From Erpetoichthys calabaricus (lineage: Eukaryota > Chordata > Cladistia > Polypteriformes > Polypteridae), in the NCBI RefSeq assembly GCF_900747795.2, contig NC_041404.2, positions 102,904,796 through 102,968,795 on the forward strand: a stretch of 64,000 bases of DNA, read 5' to 3'. The notes below the pieces were generated by a model. The model had not been told where the DNA came from. It saw nothing but the letters and a program-made list of their open reading frames with translations, and ran no database searches. Below are positions 23,061-45,316 of the stretch, in pieces. The translations under genes and the position numbers were made by a program. Each line of letters starts with the position of its first letter. The stretch's first letter is position 1.

Positions 23061-24290
23061 AGCTGCATGGCCACAACGCCATATGCAATAACTTTTACAC
23101 AAACTGGGACAGGGGCTCCTCAAGATGAAGGTAACAATGCTTAGCACAATAAGGAAAAATAAGCCAGAGCTCCCATCTCAACTGCTGGCCACACAGAATA
23201 GGCCAGTGAAGACCTTCATGTTTGTCTAAACAAATGACACATCCTTGGTGCACAATGTGACCTGCACAGGGATAGGAGATTCCATGGCCAGAAATGATAA
23301 TGGACTATAATGCTACAAAAAGAGGAGTGGAGAATTTAGACAAAACATTACACTGGATGCTGGCCACAGGCAATTTTTTCAACATATTGAACATCTCCTA
23401 AAAAATACTTTTGTCATCTGGACAACCTTGAACCGAGACTGGAACAGGGAGAAGGAGACAGAGCCATCTTGGAGGAGCAGGGTAAACCATTGGTGACACC
23501 TCACATGCTACTGGGACGGCATGTGCCAAAGACCCCAGCATGTACAGCCATTGTGTTAATTCAACAGTCCAATCCACAGAGGAACCAATGACGGCACCTG
23601 TAGTGTGTATGCATAGTGAGTGTGTTTGTGTATCTCACTGAGTGAACTGTACAGTTATTACAGTATTGTGTAGAAAATGAAAATATTAAGTTCTGCTTGA
23701 TAAACACACAGAATGTGATCTGAGAGTAAAGAGTAAACAAGTTATTTACATTGATTGTTAAAATAAAGTGACCATCTGATTTAAAAAAAAAAGTCCCTCA
23801 ATAGTACATATGTAGAAAAAATTGAATCATAAATTGAGATTCAACACAATTATCTTTCATGCTTCTCAAAGAGAAATTAAAATACAATGTTTGTAAACTA
23901 CTGTATTTGTGAAGGACTGAAGTGTGAGGCTATGTAAAACTATCATTGAGTGTACTTCAGTAATGTGTGTAGTGACTTATAAAACCACAATATTACATTA
24001 TTGCACAGCAGCATCTTCATAATGTCCAAGACCTCAAATTTTTCACTGCTGTACAAAATGATGTTCTGTCCTCCAAGGAAACCCTCAAAAAAAAACACTA
24101 CATTATTATTTCCAAAAGGAGACATTTTTACTAATTTTCGTGTTTGTTCTGTGATGAAATATTTTTTTAAATTATTTTAAAAGAGCCTTTAGATAGCACT
24201 AAGTGGGCTTTAAAAATACTAACATAAGTAAGAAGAACTAATATCAATATTTCAAAATGAGCAGCAGACCCAAAAAAAGACTTGCAGTTA
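23060..24290. other. no gene assigned
   Basis: Mixed-composition sequence. 23060-23640 is less AT-rich than its surroundings and looks like an old transposon, but I could not name a family. No splice-bounded exon seen. Confidence 0.3.
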
Positions 24291-24420
24291 AATTGTTTAT
24301 TTTCAAAAACTATCCACCATCAAAGGAAAACAGAAAAATCAAAGTATTATAAACTGAAATCAATAGAGTATTAATGCACAATAAAATACAAGTAACAATC
24401 AATGTAGCAACAGACAATAA

Positions 24421-24735
24421 TTATACTGATTCATTAAATATGCAGTTTACTTTAAGTTTCATTTTATCCCGACATTCCTGAGTGAAAAGTTCCATATCAT
24501 CCCTAAACTGAAAAATAAATACAAAGGGTTCTTTTGCCAAAATTAAATCTTCAGTTTCGACTACATCGATGATGTCCTGGAGAGCTCGGCTTTGGTCCTC
24601 CTCCTCAATCTCCAGAAAATGGGGCTCAGACACGGCACCTCTGAACAACCGTCTATGTTGGCGCAACCATTTTACTGCAGTGTGGAGGTCCTTTTTTATT
24701 AGTGGTTCCTTTAGATAAAAGACCACAAAGAGAAT
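24421..24735 (-). pseudogene. SMC5 hinge-like exon, isolated
   Basis: The frame reads KDLHTAVKWLRQHRRLFRGA, VSEPHFLEIEEED, EPFVFIFQFRDDMELFTQEC and RDKMKLKVN, then stops at 24421. From memory the vertebrate SMC5 hinge entry has AVLWLRNN..FKQRVCEP, then [20 protein letters not shown] and KKLRVNAV, with the same order and spacing except about ten extra residues before the FVF motif. A possible acceptor (TCTAAAG) precedes it near 24720, and an internal GTAAAC could be a donor after KLK. AATAAA lies about 120 bases beyond the stop on the same strand. No other SMC5 exon was found, so a duplicated fragment is likely. The name is tentative. Confidence 0.42.
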
Positions 24736-24780
24736 TAAACAAAACATGTATTTCTACATGCCCATTTAAATAATATTAGA

Positions 24781-25979
24781 TACGAGCTGTATATACCCGC
24801 CGTTGCCCGGGGCAGAAGTAACCTAATCGGTCAAACACTTACATATATACCGAAGTAAACCTAATCGGTCAAACAGTTACATATATAAAAAAACCGAACC
24901 TAATCGGACAAACAGCTAATCTATATACATAAGCAAACCTAATTGGTCAACAGGTTCATATATACAGAAGCGAACCTAATTGGTCAAACAGTTATGCATG
25001 TGCAGAATGATTTTACAAACATTATGCGTGTTAACAATCATTAAAAAGAAAAGATTGAGGAACTGTTCTTCTATATGTGATGAAGCCACTAATAAGACAG
25101 ATTTTTTTCAGGACCCAGCTGTTTCATAACTAAACTACTGCCACCCCAAAGTAATGCCTAATAGTGGTTTTTGGGGTAGCTGTGGAATAAAAAGGGTGTT
25201 TTTTAGTCAGTAAGAATCTGACACTACCCTTCAGTACGGGCTGAAGGGTGCCTATGTAAGGTTTTACATCCTTCCCGTATGGAAAAAAAAACATACTAAA
25301 CTTTTTTTTCATCATTACACATAATCTCAGTCAAATGGAAGTACGCATTCTCAATTTATTTTTATCTAATTTTTACTTTTTCACAAAGCCATCCCATGCC
25401 AATTTGTATGAATAAACTTTTGCTAGAGAGTTAGCAAAAGTTTATTCATGCACATATTTTAATACGGATAATCTATCTCTAATCAAGGTTCTCATTTTCA
25501 TTCTAATTTAAAATAATAATAGATACTCATTTTTTTCTTCTGTTTTAGAAAAACCAATCTATGCCACCTACGTCTTCGTCAAGTCAGCTTCATCCAGCTT
25601 CATCACATATAGAAGAAGAGTTCCTCAATCTTTTCTTTTTAATGATTGTTAACACGCATAATCTTTGTAAAATTATTCTGAACATGCATAACTGTTTGAC
25701 CAATTAGGTTCGCTTCTGTATATATGAAGCTGTTTCATCGATTAGGTTTGCTTTTGTATTTATGTAACTGTTTGACCAATTAGGTTTGCTTATGTATATA
25801 GATTAGCTGTTTGTCCGATTAGGTTCGCTTCTGTATATATGAAGCTGTTTGTCCGATTAGGTTCGGTTTTTTTATATATGTAACTGTTTGACCGATTAGG
25901 TTTACTTTGGTATATGTGTAAGTGTTTGACCGATTAGGTTACTTCTGCCCCGGGCAACACCGGGTATATACAGCTCGTA
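24781..25979. mobile_element. foldback element with Helitron-like tail at both ends
   Basis: Inverted arms 24781-25086 and 25597-25979. The right end reads CCCCGGGCAACACCGGGTAT then ATACAGCTCGT; the left end is its reverse complement with small changes. In Helitrons a short GC hairpin followed by about ten bases and CTAG marks the 3' end; here CTCG replaces CTAG on both sides. Each arm is an array of roughly 38-40-base units built on CCTAATCGGTCAAACAGTTA, about five on the left and seven on the right. No transposase is present. Confidence 0.8.
25408..25449. repeat. 18-bp perfect hairpin near the centre of the foldback element
   Basis: ATGAATAAACTTTTGCTA at 25408-25425 is followed by the loop GAGAGT and its exact reverse complement at 25432-25449. 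It sits close to the midpoint of the surrounding inverted-repeat element. Confidence 0.95.
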
Positions 25980-25997
25980 TATATATATTTATATATA

Positions 25998-26133
25998 TAG
26001 CAAAATACCCGCGTTTCGCAGCGGAGAAGTAGTGTGTTAAAGAGGTTATGAAAAAAAAAAAGGAAACATTTTAAAAATAACGTAACATGATTGTCAATGT
26101 AATTGTGTTGTCATTGTTATAACTGTTGCTGTC

Positions 26134-26197
<64 letters not shown>

Positions 26198-26212
26198 TAT
26201 AGATATATATAT

Positions 26213-26272
<60 letters not shown>

Positions 26273-26500
26273 ATATACACACACACATAAACATTTATAT
26301 ACATATACATATATATACATATCTACATATACACATGTACATATATATACACACACATACATAAACACACACATAAGACTTACTGAGTGAAACGGGCTTT
26401 CATTGACAATCATGTTACGTTATTTTTAAAATGTTTCCTTTTTTTTTCATAACCTCTTTAACACACTACTTCTGCGCTGCGAAGCGCGGGTATTTTGCTA

Positions 26501-26501
<1 letters not shown>
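25998..26501. mobile_element. inverted pair of Helitron 3' ends around an AT array
   Basis: The 102 bases at 25998-26099 are the inverted copy of 26401-26501. Read outward, each ends CTGCGAAGCGCGGGTATTTT then GCTAG (left: GCTAT). This is the same terminus as the OTU Helitron ending at 39438. An (AT)n run (about 26137-26270) and an AC/AT-rich stretch lie between. The left tail may belong to the minus-strand Helitron that begins at 27811. Confidence 0.78.

Positions 26502-26502
<1 letters not shown>

Positions 26503-26562
<60 letters not shown>
26503..26562. repeat. (AT)n microsatellite
   Basis: A pure AT alternation directly after the Helitron tail at 26501. Helitrons insert between A and T, so such arrays are natural targets. 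Confidence 0.95.
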
Positions 26563-26569
<7 letters not shown>

Positions 26570-26689
26570 CACACATACATGCAGTTTTAACAACACAGAA
26601 ATCAATATAAACATTAACATCATTATCATATGAGAATATGAAGTAATATATAAGAAGCACATTTCATATAAATATAAATTATTAAACAA

Positions 26690-27811
26690 TAAAATCTTCT
26701 TCTGTAATTTGCTACCGTGGCAATTTGTGTGTCTGTCCAGGATTTTAAATGACCTGTAGCTCGCAAACAGTTGCACCTATACACTTGAAATGTGGTACAC
26801 ATATAGTACGTCACGTCTACTATCCGCTTTATGGGTGATGATTGTTTTAGTCTTTTTATCTTTATTTTATTTTATTGTACAATCAAGTCCTATCTGCGCA
26901 CAGCAGGGCAGCCGTGGGCGGATGTGTATGGTGTATTCACTCGATGTTATCGTGCATTGCGCTGTCAGTGGTATTTTGATAAAAGAATTTGAACAACATA
27001 TAAGAAGCGTATAAATTATTAAACAGTAAAACATTAAGATTTAAGAAGTAAAGTTACATTAAGTACTACTGCTGTGCCTTCGGGTATACCTCATTTTTTG
27101 TTTGCCCATTACATGCTTAAATGTATACATTTTTTGGTGCACCTACCCGAGAACACGCGACATATAACCGACCGTGGGAGAAGCATGGATTTTAAACACG
27201 CGTTGAGTTCATCTGCTGGTCTCCCTCGTGAAATAACTGGTAATGTTTGACTAAAATCTACAGCGAGTAAAACGACATTACCTCCTATTTTTTTTTTTAC
27301 GATCTCTGAGATGTTGCTTTTTTCGGTTCAAGGCTTCATAAGCTCTTTTATGTTGTATGGTGTACTTATCCCAAACCATCATCTTTGAATGTTGCAACAC
27401 TTTCGCCTTGTATGTAGATCGGGGTAATTACATTCATTGCATTCCTAGTCTGAATCACAACGTGATTGTATGGGTGGTTACCTGGCACTGTAGGGTTGCC
27501 ACCCGTCCTTTAAAATACGGAATCGTGCCGCGTTTGAGAATGAAATTGCGCGTCCCGTTTTGAATCAATACTGGACGGGATTTATCCCGTATTTTTTTTT
27601 ATCATTTTTTTTTTAAAGCAGCGTCTCATGCAAATCATCCCACACGCATTTTATGAAGATGCCTCCTTTCCTACTTTTGATTGGGTAATACTTGATGTCA
27701 TCGTTAGTTTGATTGGTGTTTTTAACTGTCCAGTGAGTAGGGCGTGTCTTTCAACGGAATGAAAAAAAGGCCCACCCGACGACCCACCCATTCCATTTTT
27801 ATATATATAGA
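26690..27811 (-). mobile_element. Helitron remains with helicase C-terminus
   Basis: On the minus strand the 5' end TCTATATATATAAAAATGG starts at 27811. Pif1-type helicase pieces follow: SQTLPVISRGRPADELNACL near 27190-27250, then CFSHGRLYVACSRVGAPKNV near 27120-27170. The coding sequence is incomplete and broken. The segment 27482-27600 (GGGTTGCCACCCGTCCTTTA) is an inserted or captured repeat. Its 3' tail may be at 25998. Confidence 0.75.
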
Positions 27812-28890
27812 TTAACTGTATACCTCCTCACCTTTAGTGAACGCCTTTGTCCTGTACGAAATATTCACACGTTAGCCACAGAGAAAGAGATAACTTCCAA
27901 CAGCAAAATTCTCCAATAGAATAAAGCACCAGCACCTCCTGATCAAGGATAAATCACACTGCCATGCAGAGGGAAAAAAACAAAGAACATTAAAACCAGT
28001 AACAGATATTAACAAATAATCAGAGATATAAGAGAAAGCTTACAGCTGTGAAGTCAAATGGCGCATTCAAGACAAGGTGCAGAGCATATTGTGGAGCACA
28101 CAGAAGAATTATTTCAAATTAATATTTAATCTATTTGCATACAGTACAGTGCACACTCTACTTACTGCAATTTATTTATAGTGGTTCTAAAGTATTCCCA
28201 ACCTAAAAAATAAGTTTCTTTGATTTTCTCACCATCAACATGAATACTCCACAATCCACTCACCCAACCAACTGCTGTGGAAGATTCCGAAATTGAAATG
28301 GATTCATATCACCTACTGCAAGTTACAAAACAATGACCATTACTTGTAGTCCTCTCAATGACATCCCTATAAACTAACCTTGTTTTTAATTAGTATCCAT
28401 GTGCCTGAAGATATTCGTTTTAGCTTGTTACTGTAACAAAAACAAATAAGTCTTTCACATACAAATGTAAATATCCAATATGTGCTGATAATTAGGTAGA
28501 GTAAGAAAATCTTGATGTAAGCAGAATACAAGCACAACTTCTTAAAGTAGGCATGTGTTGTTTATCAGTATTAGTGTGACTGCATTTTGCATGTGAATAA
28601 CTTAAATATTTACAATACACACTTGAATTAATTAAAAAAAATTTGCAATGCTTAGAAACTTAAAACGTAATTAATATCAACCTCATTGTTTTAAATATTA
28701 CATGTACACATAAATTGGTGATCAAAATTAGAGAACATTTATGAACACTTATTTTTTTCAAATATTGTTAATCTTAACTATACAAAATGATACAGGTGAT
28801 CACCAGTACCTAATAATTCAATACGAAATACAAAATTTGCAGAAAGAAAATAAAAAGAAAGTAAAACAGGGGTGATGTATACTGTGCATA
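27812..28890. other. no gene seen
   Basis: AT-rich unique sequence without open frames of note, recognisable repeats or splice-bounded exons. Confidence 0.4.
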
Positions 28891-28899
28891 TTTCCTGGC

Positions 28900-29560
28900 T
28901 CTTGTAAGCTCTTCAGCCACTGTGTTTTGAATTAAATTAAGTCTGTTATCAGCCACAAAGCCTTACGGTGATCCATGTAGAAGTAATAAAGGCACAGATA
29001 AGTTATTTAGCATCATGGAATGCTAACATAATCTAAGTTTTGCAATATTTCTTAAGTAAAATGAAGGCTACTCTAGATTCATATTTAGTATGTGTATCAA
29101 ATGAAAGATCATAATTTTCACTGTAGATATACCCAAGTTTAGAATTAGTGTATCTTGAGTGATAGAGGCAGCTTTCGAACCAATGACTAGCACTTCTGTT
29201 TTGTTAGATTTCAACAAATGAAAATTTCAAGGAATCTACTTTCTACTAGGTAAACCTCTATTTTAGAACACTGAGATGGTTCATGTAGTTGATCAGATGA
29301 ATATCATGGTCTATAGTATCAAATGTGGCACTTACTGTAGATGCTATACTATAGGCCTAAAAATGCAACCATGGTCAGTGGATTGCAAATCATTGAATAC
29401 TTTGACTAATGCAGTACCTGGGTAAAAATGTTACAAGAGATTACTTTTATTTGCAAAAATATAGAGAACCGCTTACCTACACCTTTCTCTAAATTTTAGA
29501 AATACAAGAAAGATTAGAAAATTGGTCTATAATTTGATAGATCACAGTTAAAAAGATTTT
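28900..29560 (-). mobile_element. very old L2-like LINE relic, antisense
   Basis: Short stretches parallel the antisense LINE at 49700-50500 in the same order: GTGTTTTGAATTAAATTAAG, GAAAGATCATAATTTTCACT and GTATCAAATGTGGCACTTAC. No frame survives. The assignment rests on order as much as on similarity. Confidence 0.4.
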
Positions 29561-30529
29561 TTTTACCTTAAGAAGAGGTTATTAGCCAGTATAAATAATG
29601 TAGATACATATCCAAGATTTAAAAACTAATTTATAATACTTAAATGTGGCTTACCAGAGAGAAAGTAAAAGATCTTTCACAAATGTAGTAAAAAAATGAA
29701 GGAAGATTTAGACTTGTTAACTAACGGACCAAATTCTGAACATTCAATTTGGGCAAAGGGTTTTAATTTCACAGCTTTCTTAAAAACAACATCATTTGAC
29801 ACTACTTCACTGGCTAAATAAGAAAACATAATTTATTCTAAAGTGGTGTAGAATTTTGAAGCTTATCCCTAGATTACTTTCTCATTTAAAGACTTAATGT
29901 TCACTTCTTAACCGAACAGGAATATGTTTATTGTTTCATTTTCATTTAAAAAAGTCGCGCCCACCCCCCAAAAAAGAAAAGAATTAAAAGTTAAATAAAC
30001 ACTACGTTAACATTCGTTAGGGGATGGATGGATGGCTGGATGAATACAATTTATAAAATATATAACACACAATAAAACGGAACTTAAAAGATCTTAATTT
30101 AAGTTAAATATCGTCTTAAAATACTGGGAATTTTCCGTTCATCAAGAAGATAGACTGAACTTTGGGCAAAATGCATTTTTATCGTATTTTGCTGACAATG
30201 CAACATTAAGTGTCGATTTCCCCAGTTTTTATGAGGCAAACCACCGTAACCAGTGTTGCAGTCATTAACAATTAACTCGCCTGCCAAAGATTACATACAT
30301 GTAAACGTAACGTTAACTTTTTAAACTGTTTTGAAAAACGTTTCGCAAAATGTACAGTTTTATAATTATAGTTAAGAATAACAGGCATAATAATAATAAT
30401 AATAATAATACCGTGCTGTTTTCTGTCATATTTTGTTTGTGCTCGAAAATGCTGCGCTCGTGCTAAAAACCAAGACTTGTGTTCGATAAATGGAGGTGTT
30501 GTTTTCGGCTTGCCTAGAAATGGGAACGT
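29560..30529. other. no gene seen
   Basis: AT-rich sequence with a short (ATA)n run near 30387-30412. Small open frames on the minus strand (30099-30287, 30272-30622) show no family features. Confidence 0.35.
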
Positions 30530-30612
30530 CACTTCCGGGTCTAAAACTGCGGGTCTACAACTGCGGGTCTGAAACTGCGGTGACGTATGGTGCTGTGGCT
30601 CTGCAAGTGGAT
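30530..30612. promoter_or_regulatory. CpG-bearing block with CRE/ETS-like motif, copy 2
   Basis: AACGTCACTTCCGGGT followed by two ACTGCGGGTCT units; it is the inverted near-copy of 21008-21110, about 9.4 kb away. Its position just upstream of a possible coding start at 30632 fits a promoter, but a dispersed repeat explains it equally well. Confidence 0.5.
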
Positions 30613-30631
30613 GCTTCTCCATTTTTCTTCA

Positions 30632-31127
30632 ATGGATAAAGCAAAGGGTGGCGCAGTGGATAGCGCTGCTGCCTCACAGTTGGGAGACCTGGGGACCTGG
30701 GTTCGCTTCTCGGGTCCTCCCTGCGTGGAGTTTGCATGTTCTCCCCGTGTCTGCGTGGGTTTCCTCCAGGTGCTCCGGTTTCCTCCCACAGTCCAAAGAC
30801 ATGCAGGTTAGGTGGATTGGCGATTCTAAATTGGCCCTGGTGTGTGGGTGTGTTTGTGTGAGTCCTGTGGTGGGTTGGCACCCTGCCTGGGATTGGTTCC
30901 TGCCTTGTGCCCTGTATTGGCTGGGATTGTCTCCAGCAGACCCCCGTGACCCTGTGTTCGGATTCAGCGGGTTGGATGGAGGGATGGATAAAGCGAAGAC
31001 AGAAACGTCAAGCCTGTTGAAGAGCCTCAAGCAAGAAGACGTCCAGCACTGTTTCAATCAATGGAAAACACGTATGGAGCAGTGTAGAGATCGGGAAGTG
31101 GAGTATATAGAAGGTGACAATGTTTAG
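30632..31127 (+). pseudogene. mariner-like transposase tail interrupted by a SINE
   Basis: After the SINE the frame reads [20 protein letters not shown], then KTRMEQCRDREVEYIEGDNV and a stop at 31127. The pattern of a basic/aromatic W followed by a final YIEGD or YFEGD is known to me from C-terminal tails of mariner-type transposases. Only the tail is present. It could also be a small host gene with a captured tail, since a CpG-bearing block lies just upstream. Confidence 0.4.
30647..30983 (+). mobile_element. tRNA-derived SINE, slightly 5'-truncated
   Basis: It starts at GGTGGCGCAGTGGATAGCG, missing the first few family bases, and ends in GGATGGAGGGATGG. The target duplication ATGGATAAAGCAAAG / ATGGATAAAGCGAAG lies at 30632-30646 and 30984-30998, with one mismatch. 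Confidence 0.92.
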
Positions 31128-31199
31128 AATGCTGCAATTCATCTTTTTTTTACCAATCCAGTTATTTTTGTGTCTCACCTCGTATGCAAGCTTGGCAAC

Positions 31200-31600
31200 T
31201 CAGGCCCCTTTTTCAGGCAAGAGTTGCCTCGAAAGCTTGCATAGTGTAATCTTTTTAGTTAGCCAATGAAAGGTATCTGTCACACCCTAGTGATACTTTA
31301 TGCTTTAAACTCAGTGCCACATTTCATTTTATAACTTTGTGATTAGCCAGCCGTGATAGGACAATTGTAACACTGCATTCAGATTGCAGCTTATTGGACG
31401 GCAACGAATAAAGTCCAGATCAAGAGAAAAGATCACAAAAAAGCGTCGTTCTAATAGCGCCAAACGCTCTGACCCTGTGTTAAGCTTGATTACATCTTGC
31501 CTGAAGAAGGGGCCTGAGTTACCTCGAAAGCTTGCATATTGTAATCTTTTTAGTTAGCCAATAAAAAGTGTCATTTTGCTTGGCTTTTCTCAACATTCAT
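31200..31600 (+). repeat. two R repeat copies, head to tail
   Basis: Copies at about 31205-31285 and 31500-31600 share GAGTTNCCTCGAAAGCTTGC, TTTTTAGTTAGCCAATNAAA and the TGTCATTTTGCTTGG end. Between them is about 200 bases of other sequence. The second copy is the best preserved in the window. Confidence 0.75.
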
Positions 31601-31756
31601 AATGGCTAACAATACACTAGTACTACAACTTAGCAAGAAACTCACCTGGAAGTTTTTAAAAACGACTTCGAAACTAAATAATCTTCCAGTAAATTTAGTG
31701 AGTCTGTTTTGGACTTCTTTTGGAAATACACTTTTATGTACTGACTGGTTTTTACA

Positions 31757-32127
31757 GGGCGGCACGGTGGCGCAGTGGGTAGCGCTGCTGCCTCGCAGTT
31801 GGGTGATCTGGGGACCTGGGTTCGATTCCCGGGTCCTCCCTGCGTGGAGTTTGCATGTTCTCCCCGTGTCTGCGTGGGTTTTCTCCGGGGGCTCCGGTTT
31901 CCTCCCACAGTCCAAAGACATGCGGGTTAGGTGGATTGGCGATTCTACATTGGCCCTAGTGTGTGCTTGGTGTGTGGGTGTGGGTGTGTTTGTGTGTGTC
32001 CTGCGGTGGGTTGGCACCCTGCCCAGGATTGGTTCCTGCCTTGTGCCCTGTGTTGGCTGGGATTGGCTCCAGCAGACCCCCGTGACCCTGTGTTCGGATT
32101 CAGCGGGTTGGAAAATGGATGGATGGA
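31757..32127 (+). mobile_element. tRNA-derived SINE, complete
   Basis: Full-length member with head GGGCGGCACGGTGGCGCAGT, B-box-like GGGTTCGATTCCC and tail GGATGGATGG. The duplication GGTTTTTACA flanks it (31747-31756 and about 32128-32137). Confidence 0.94.
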
Positions 32128-32439
32128 TGGTTTTTACAAATACATTACTAAAAATGATTACAAATTTTAAATGATTTTTTTTTTTTTTGCTTGATAACAT
32201 GTTTACAGATTTAACAATACAAATATTACTTGTATTTTTATAAACGGATCCTGCAGGCTGTTCGTTTATTCATGACGTCTAAATAAAATGAAAATATTTA
32301 CACAATATGTTTGTGCATATCCTTGTTTCAGAATTTATTATTGTTATAATAGTCATTTTCTGCCTTGTTTATTTGGCTTTATATTTTTCTATTCTTATGC
32401 GGAAAAAGAAATTATCTGGATCCTTTGACCAACCTACTA

Positions 32440-32514
32440 ACGTCATATCCGGAACACTATTACTTGCTCGATCGAGCGAGCGCTTAACTGTCTTTTTCTC
32501 CTCGACGGCTGAAG
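32440..32514 (+). promoter_or_regulatory. RPS11 core promoter with TOP-like start and 5' UTR
   Basis: Just before the ATG lies CTTTTTCTCCTCGACGGCTG, a C followed by a pyrimidine run. This is the terminal oligopyrimidine pattern that puts ribosomal protein mRNAs under growth control. Transcription probably starts at the C at about 32492. Upstream are a palindromic TCGATCGAGCGA and the CpG-bearing CATATCCGGAACAC. No TATA box is seen. Confidence 0.7.
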
Positions 32515-43018
<10,504 letters not shown>

Positions 43019-43042
43019 AAATGTGGGTGTGTGATATAAGAA

Positions 43043-43048
43043 AATAAA
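43043..43048 (+). promoter_or_regulatory. RPS11 poly(A) signal
   Basis: AATAAA 25 bases after the stop codon, with TTTTCAAG and TG-rich sequence beyond, consistent with the short 3' UTR of this gene. Confidence 0.85.
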
Positions 43049-43059
43049 ATTTTCAAGAT

Positions 43060-44685
43060 AACTGACTTACTTTGATGTGTCATGATTTATTACAATTGTA
43101 TATTTTGTTTTTAAATGTTTCTTGTAAAAATGAAAAAATACTTGGGTTTTGAAATGTCTTTTGAATTTGCTTTTTGCTCGAGCTGGAATAAATGTGTACT
43201 CCAGGGAATTGGAATGTACTTTCAAAGAGAACATCTTTAGTTTTAAGTGTTGGAAGGGAATTGACTCCACTCATTCCCCTGTTTGCTTGTGATACAGCCA
43301 TGGCCAAGTTGACAATGATCTTAGATTTGCATATGGCTGCTACAGTTCTGTTATGTGACATTGGCTTCACAAAGCATAATGGTGCTTTTTTTGGGTGTGG
43401 GTTGACTAAGCCTGGAAAATCGATGGAAAAGTCACTAGTGAACACAGCATATTTGTTGTGAAAAATCATTTTACACATCTTTCTAATCGGCATTACTCAA
43501 GATAGGCTGAGGCAATCCAGGACCTTGCACATACTTGTCATAATTAAACATACCTAAGAACTGAGTGCCATTAACTGGCCCTGGGCTTGAACTTGGAATA
43601 GATTGGAGCTTTTCTTTGCTGATAGTGTTTATTACATGCCGACATCCTCTCTGCTGGTGCACTGCACTGAAGAGTTGTAAAAGTTAAATTTCTTTCTAAA
43701 ACTTGGTTGTCACACATCAGTGTTTTCACACTTTGTTTCTTTTTAGGTTTTTTGCAGTTTTCTCCTCTACCCTGAAGCAAATGCAAGTGTATTTGTATTG
43801 CATTTCGACAGCCTATGTGGGCAATAACCTTCAGTGGCAGGCAGCATGTGAATAACAGACTATATCCGTTAAAATGAAGTGCTTGGCTTTCACAGTAAAG
43901 AAGGAAATAAGATTACTAGTAAACTTGGGTACAAGAAGTGCACGCCAGCCAGCACTGACATTAGAAGGATGGAGTGGTAAAGAGATGAAGAGGATGTTTC
44001 ACTGGTCATGGATGTGTTGGTAGATAGTGTTGAAAAACTGGTGTCATCTAATGAAAACTCTTTCAGTAGCCAGTGTGAAGACAGCAGCAGCAGGGGGCAC
44101 AAAATATTTATTGGCAAGAGCAACTTCAACAGTTAATACAGGGACTGAAAGTTTTAAATGTCAGTGCTTCCTGTTAAGGCCTCTTAAAATTCAATACAAA
44201 TTAACTTTAACTATCAACTCAACAATCTTCGATCGTGAGGCCATTACAGTGCAAGTACTGTTATGGTTTTTGACTTTTTGGAAGATTGCTTCAATGAAAT
44301 CTTACTTCCATGTATCTAACTTTGCTGGAAGATGCCAGATGATCCAGCACATCCAGTTTGGGGTCATTGAGGTCTGTGTTGTAGAAAATTGGTGAGTCTT
44401 CCCCAGGTGTACTTCAGAGAGATGATATCCTCCATTGATGCACGAGACGATACTCCATAGACACAAACGAGTGGGTCATGACTGGACTTGAGCACAAGGC
44501 AAGCGATGTCCACTGTCCAAGGAAATCAACCCCAGAGTTTGAGGTTTTCAGGACCCTTCAGAGCTGGAGGTTGGTTCGGTTAACTTTGGTCCAACTGATC
44601 ACCTTAAAACAAGTCCCCATAAAAAGATGTGATAGTGAGAGACTAGGCCAATAGATTGAGATGCAGGTTTGCTCCAAAGCCTAAA
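43060..44685. other. downstream of RPS11, no gene assigned
   Basis: A 137-codon open frame on the minus strand (43080-43493, MCKMIFHNKYAVFTSDFSID and on) is the longest feature. It has no recognised domain and may be a decayed repeat. The rest of the stretch shows nothing I can name. Confidence 0.4.
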
Positions 44686-44689
44686 GTCA

Positions 44690-44955
44690 TGTATAGTGTA
44701 TCGCCTTAGCTGTAGAAAGGCCTTTTGCTGGAGTGGGGCTGGGTCCAGTTATTGTTAGTGTTGGCAGGGCAAGTTATCAGATTTGTGAATCAAATTTTAA
44801 AAAGGTGCAGAACTGACAAGTTGGTCATCTGTTTTGCACATGTACTAGTTCAGGATAGATTGAGGAAATTAGAATGCTTAACATGCCAAGATCCGAGACA
44901 CAAGTTGTGGAGGTGGATGAGTAGGTTGGGGATTTAGGGAGATTAGGACAGGCCA
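44690..44955 (+). mobile_element. CR1-like LINE fragment, SGNH-region
   Basis: It parallels 55960-56290 of the better copy (GTGCAGAACTGACAAGTTGG, GATGAGTAGGTTGGGGATTT, GGACAGGCCAGG). Short and without an intact frame. Confidence 0.6.
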
Positions 44956-45060
44956 GGTATAGAAATACAATAGAATGTGTTTTTATATAGCTCAAAATCG
45001 CACAAGAGATGCTGCAATGGGCATTAATAGGCTCTGCCTTTTGAGAGCACCCCAAACCCC

Positions 45061-45316
<256 letters not shown>

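Noticed and set aside
23060-23640. Possible piggyBac-like relic
   Set aside because: No clear motif or TTAA-flanked ends could be seen, so no family is claimed.
24781-25979. CRISPR-like array from regularly spaced 38-40-base units
   Set aside because: The units are imperfect, lack unique spacers, occur in inverted arms and lie in vertebrate DNA.
26117-26776. Tyr/Ile-rich open frames over AT arrays
   Set aside because: They are products of (AT)n microsatellites.
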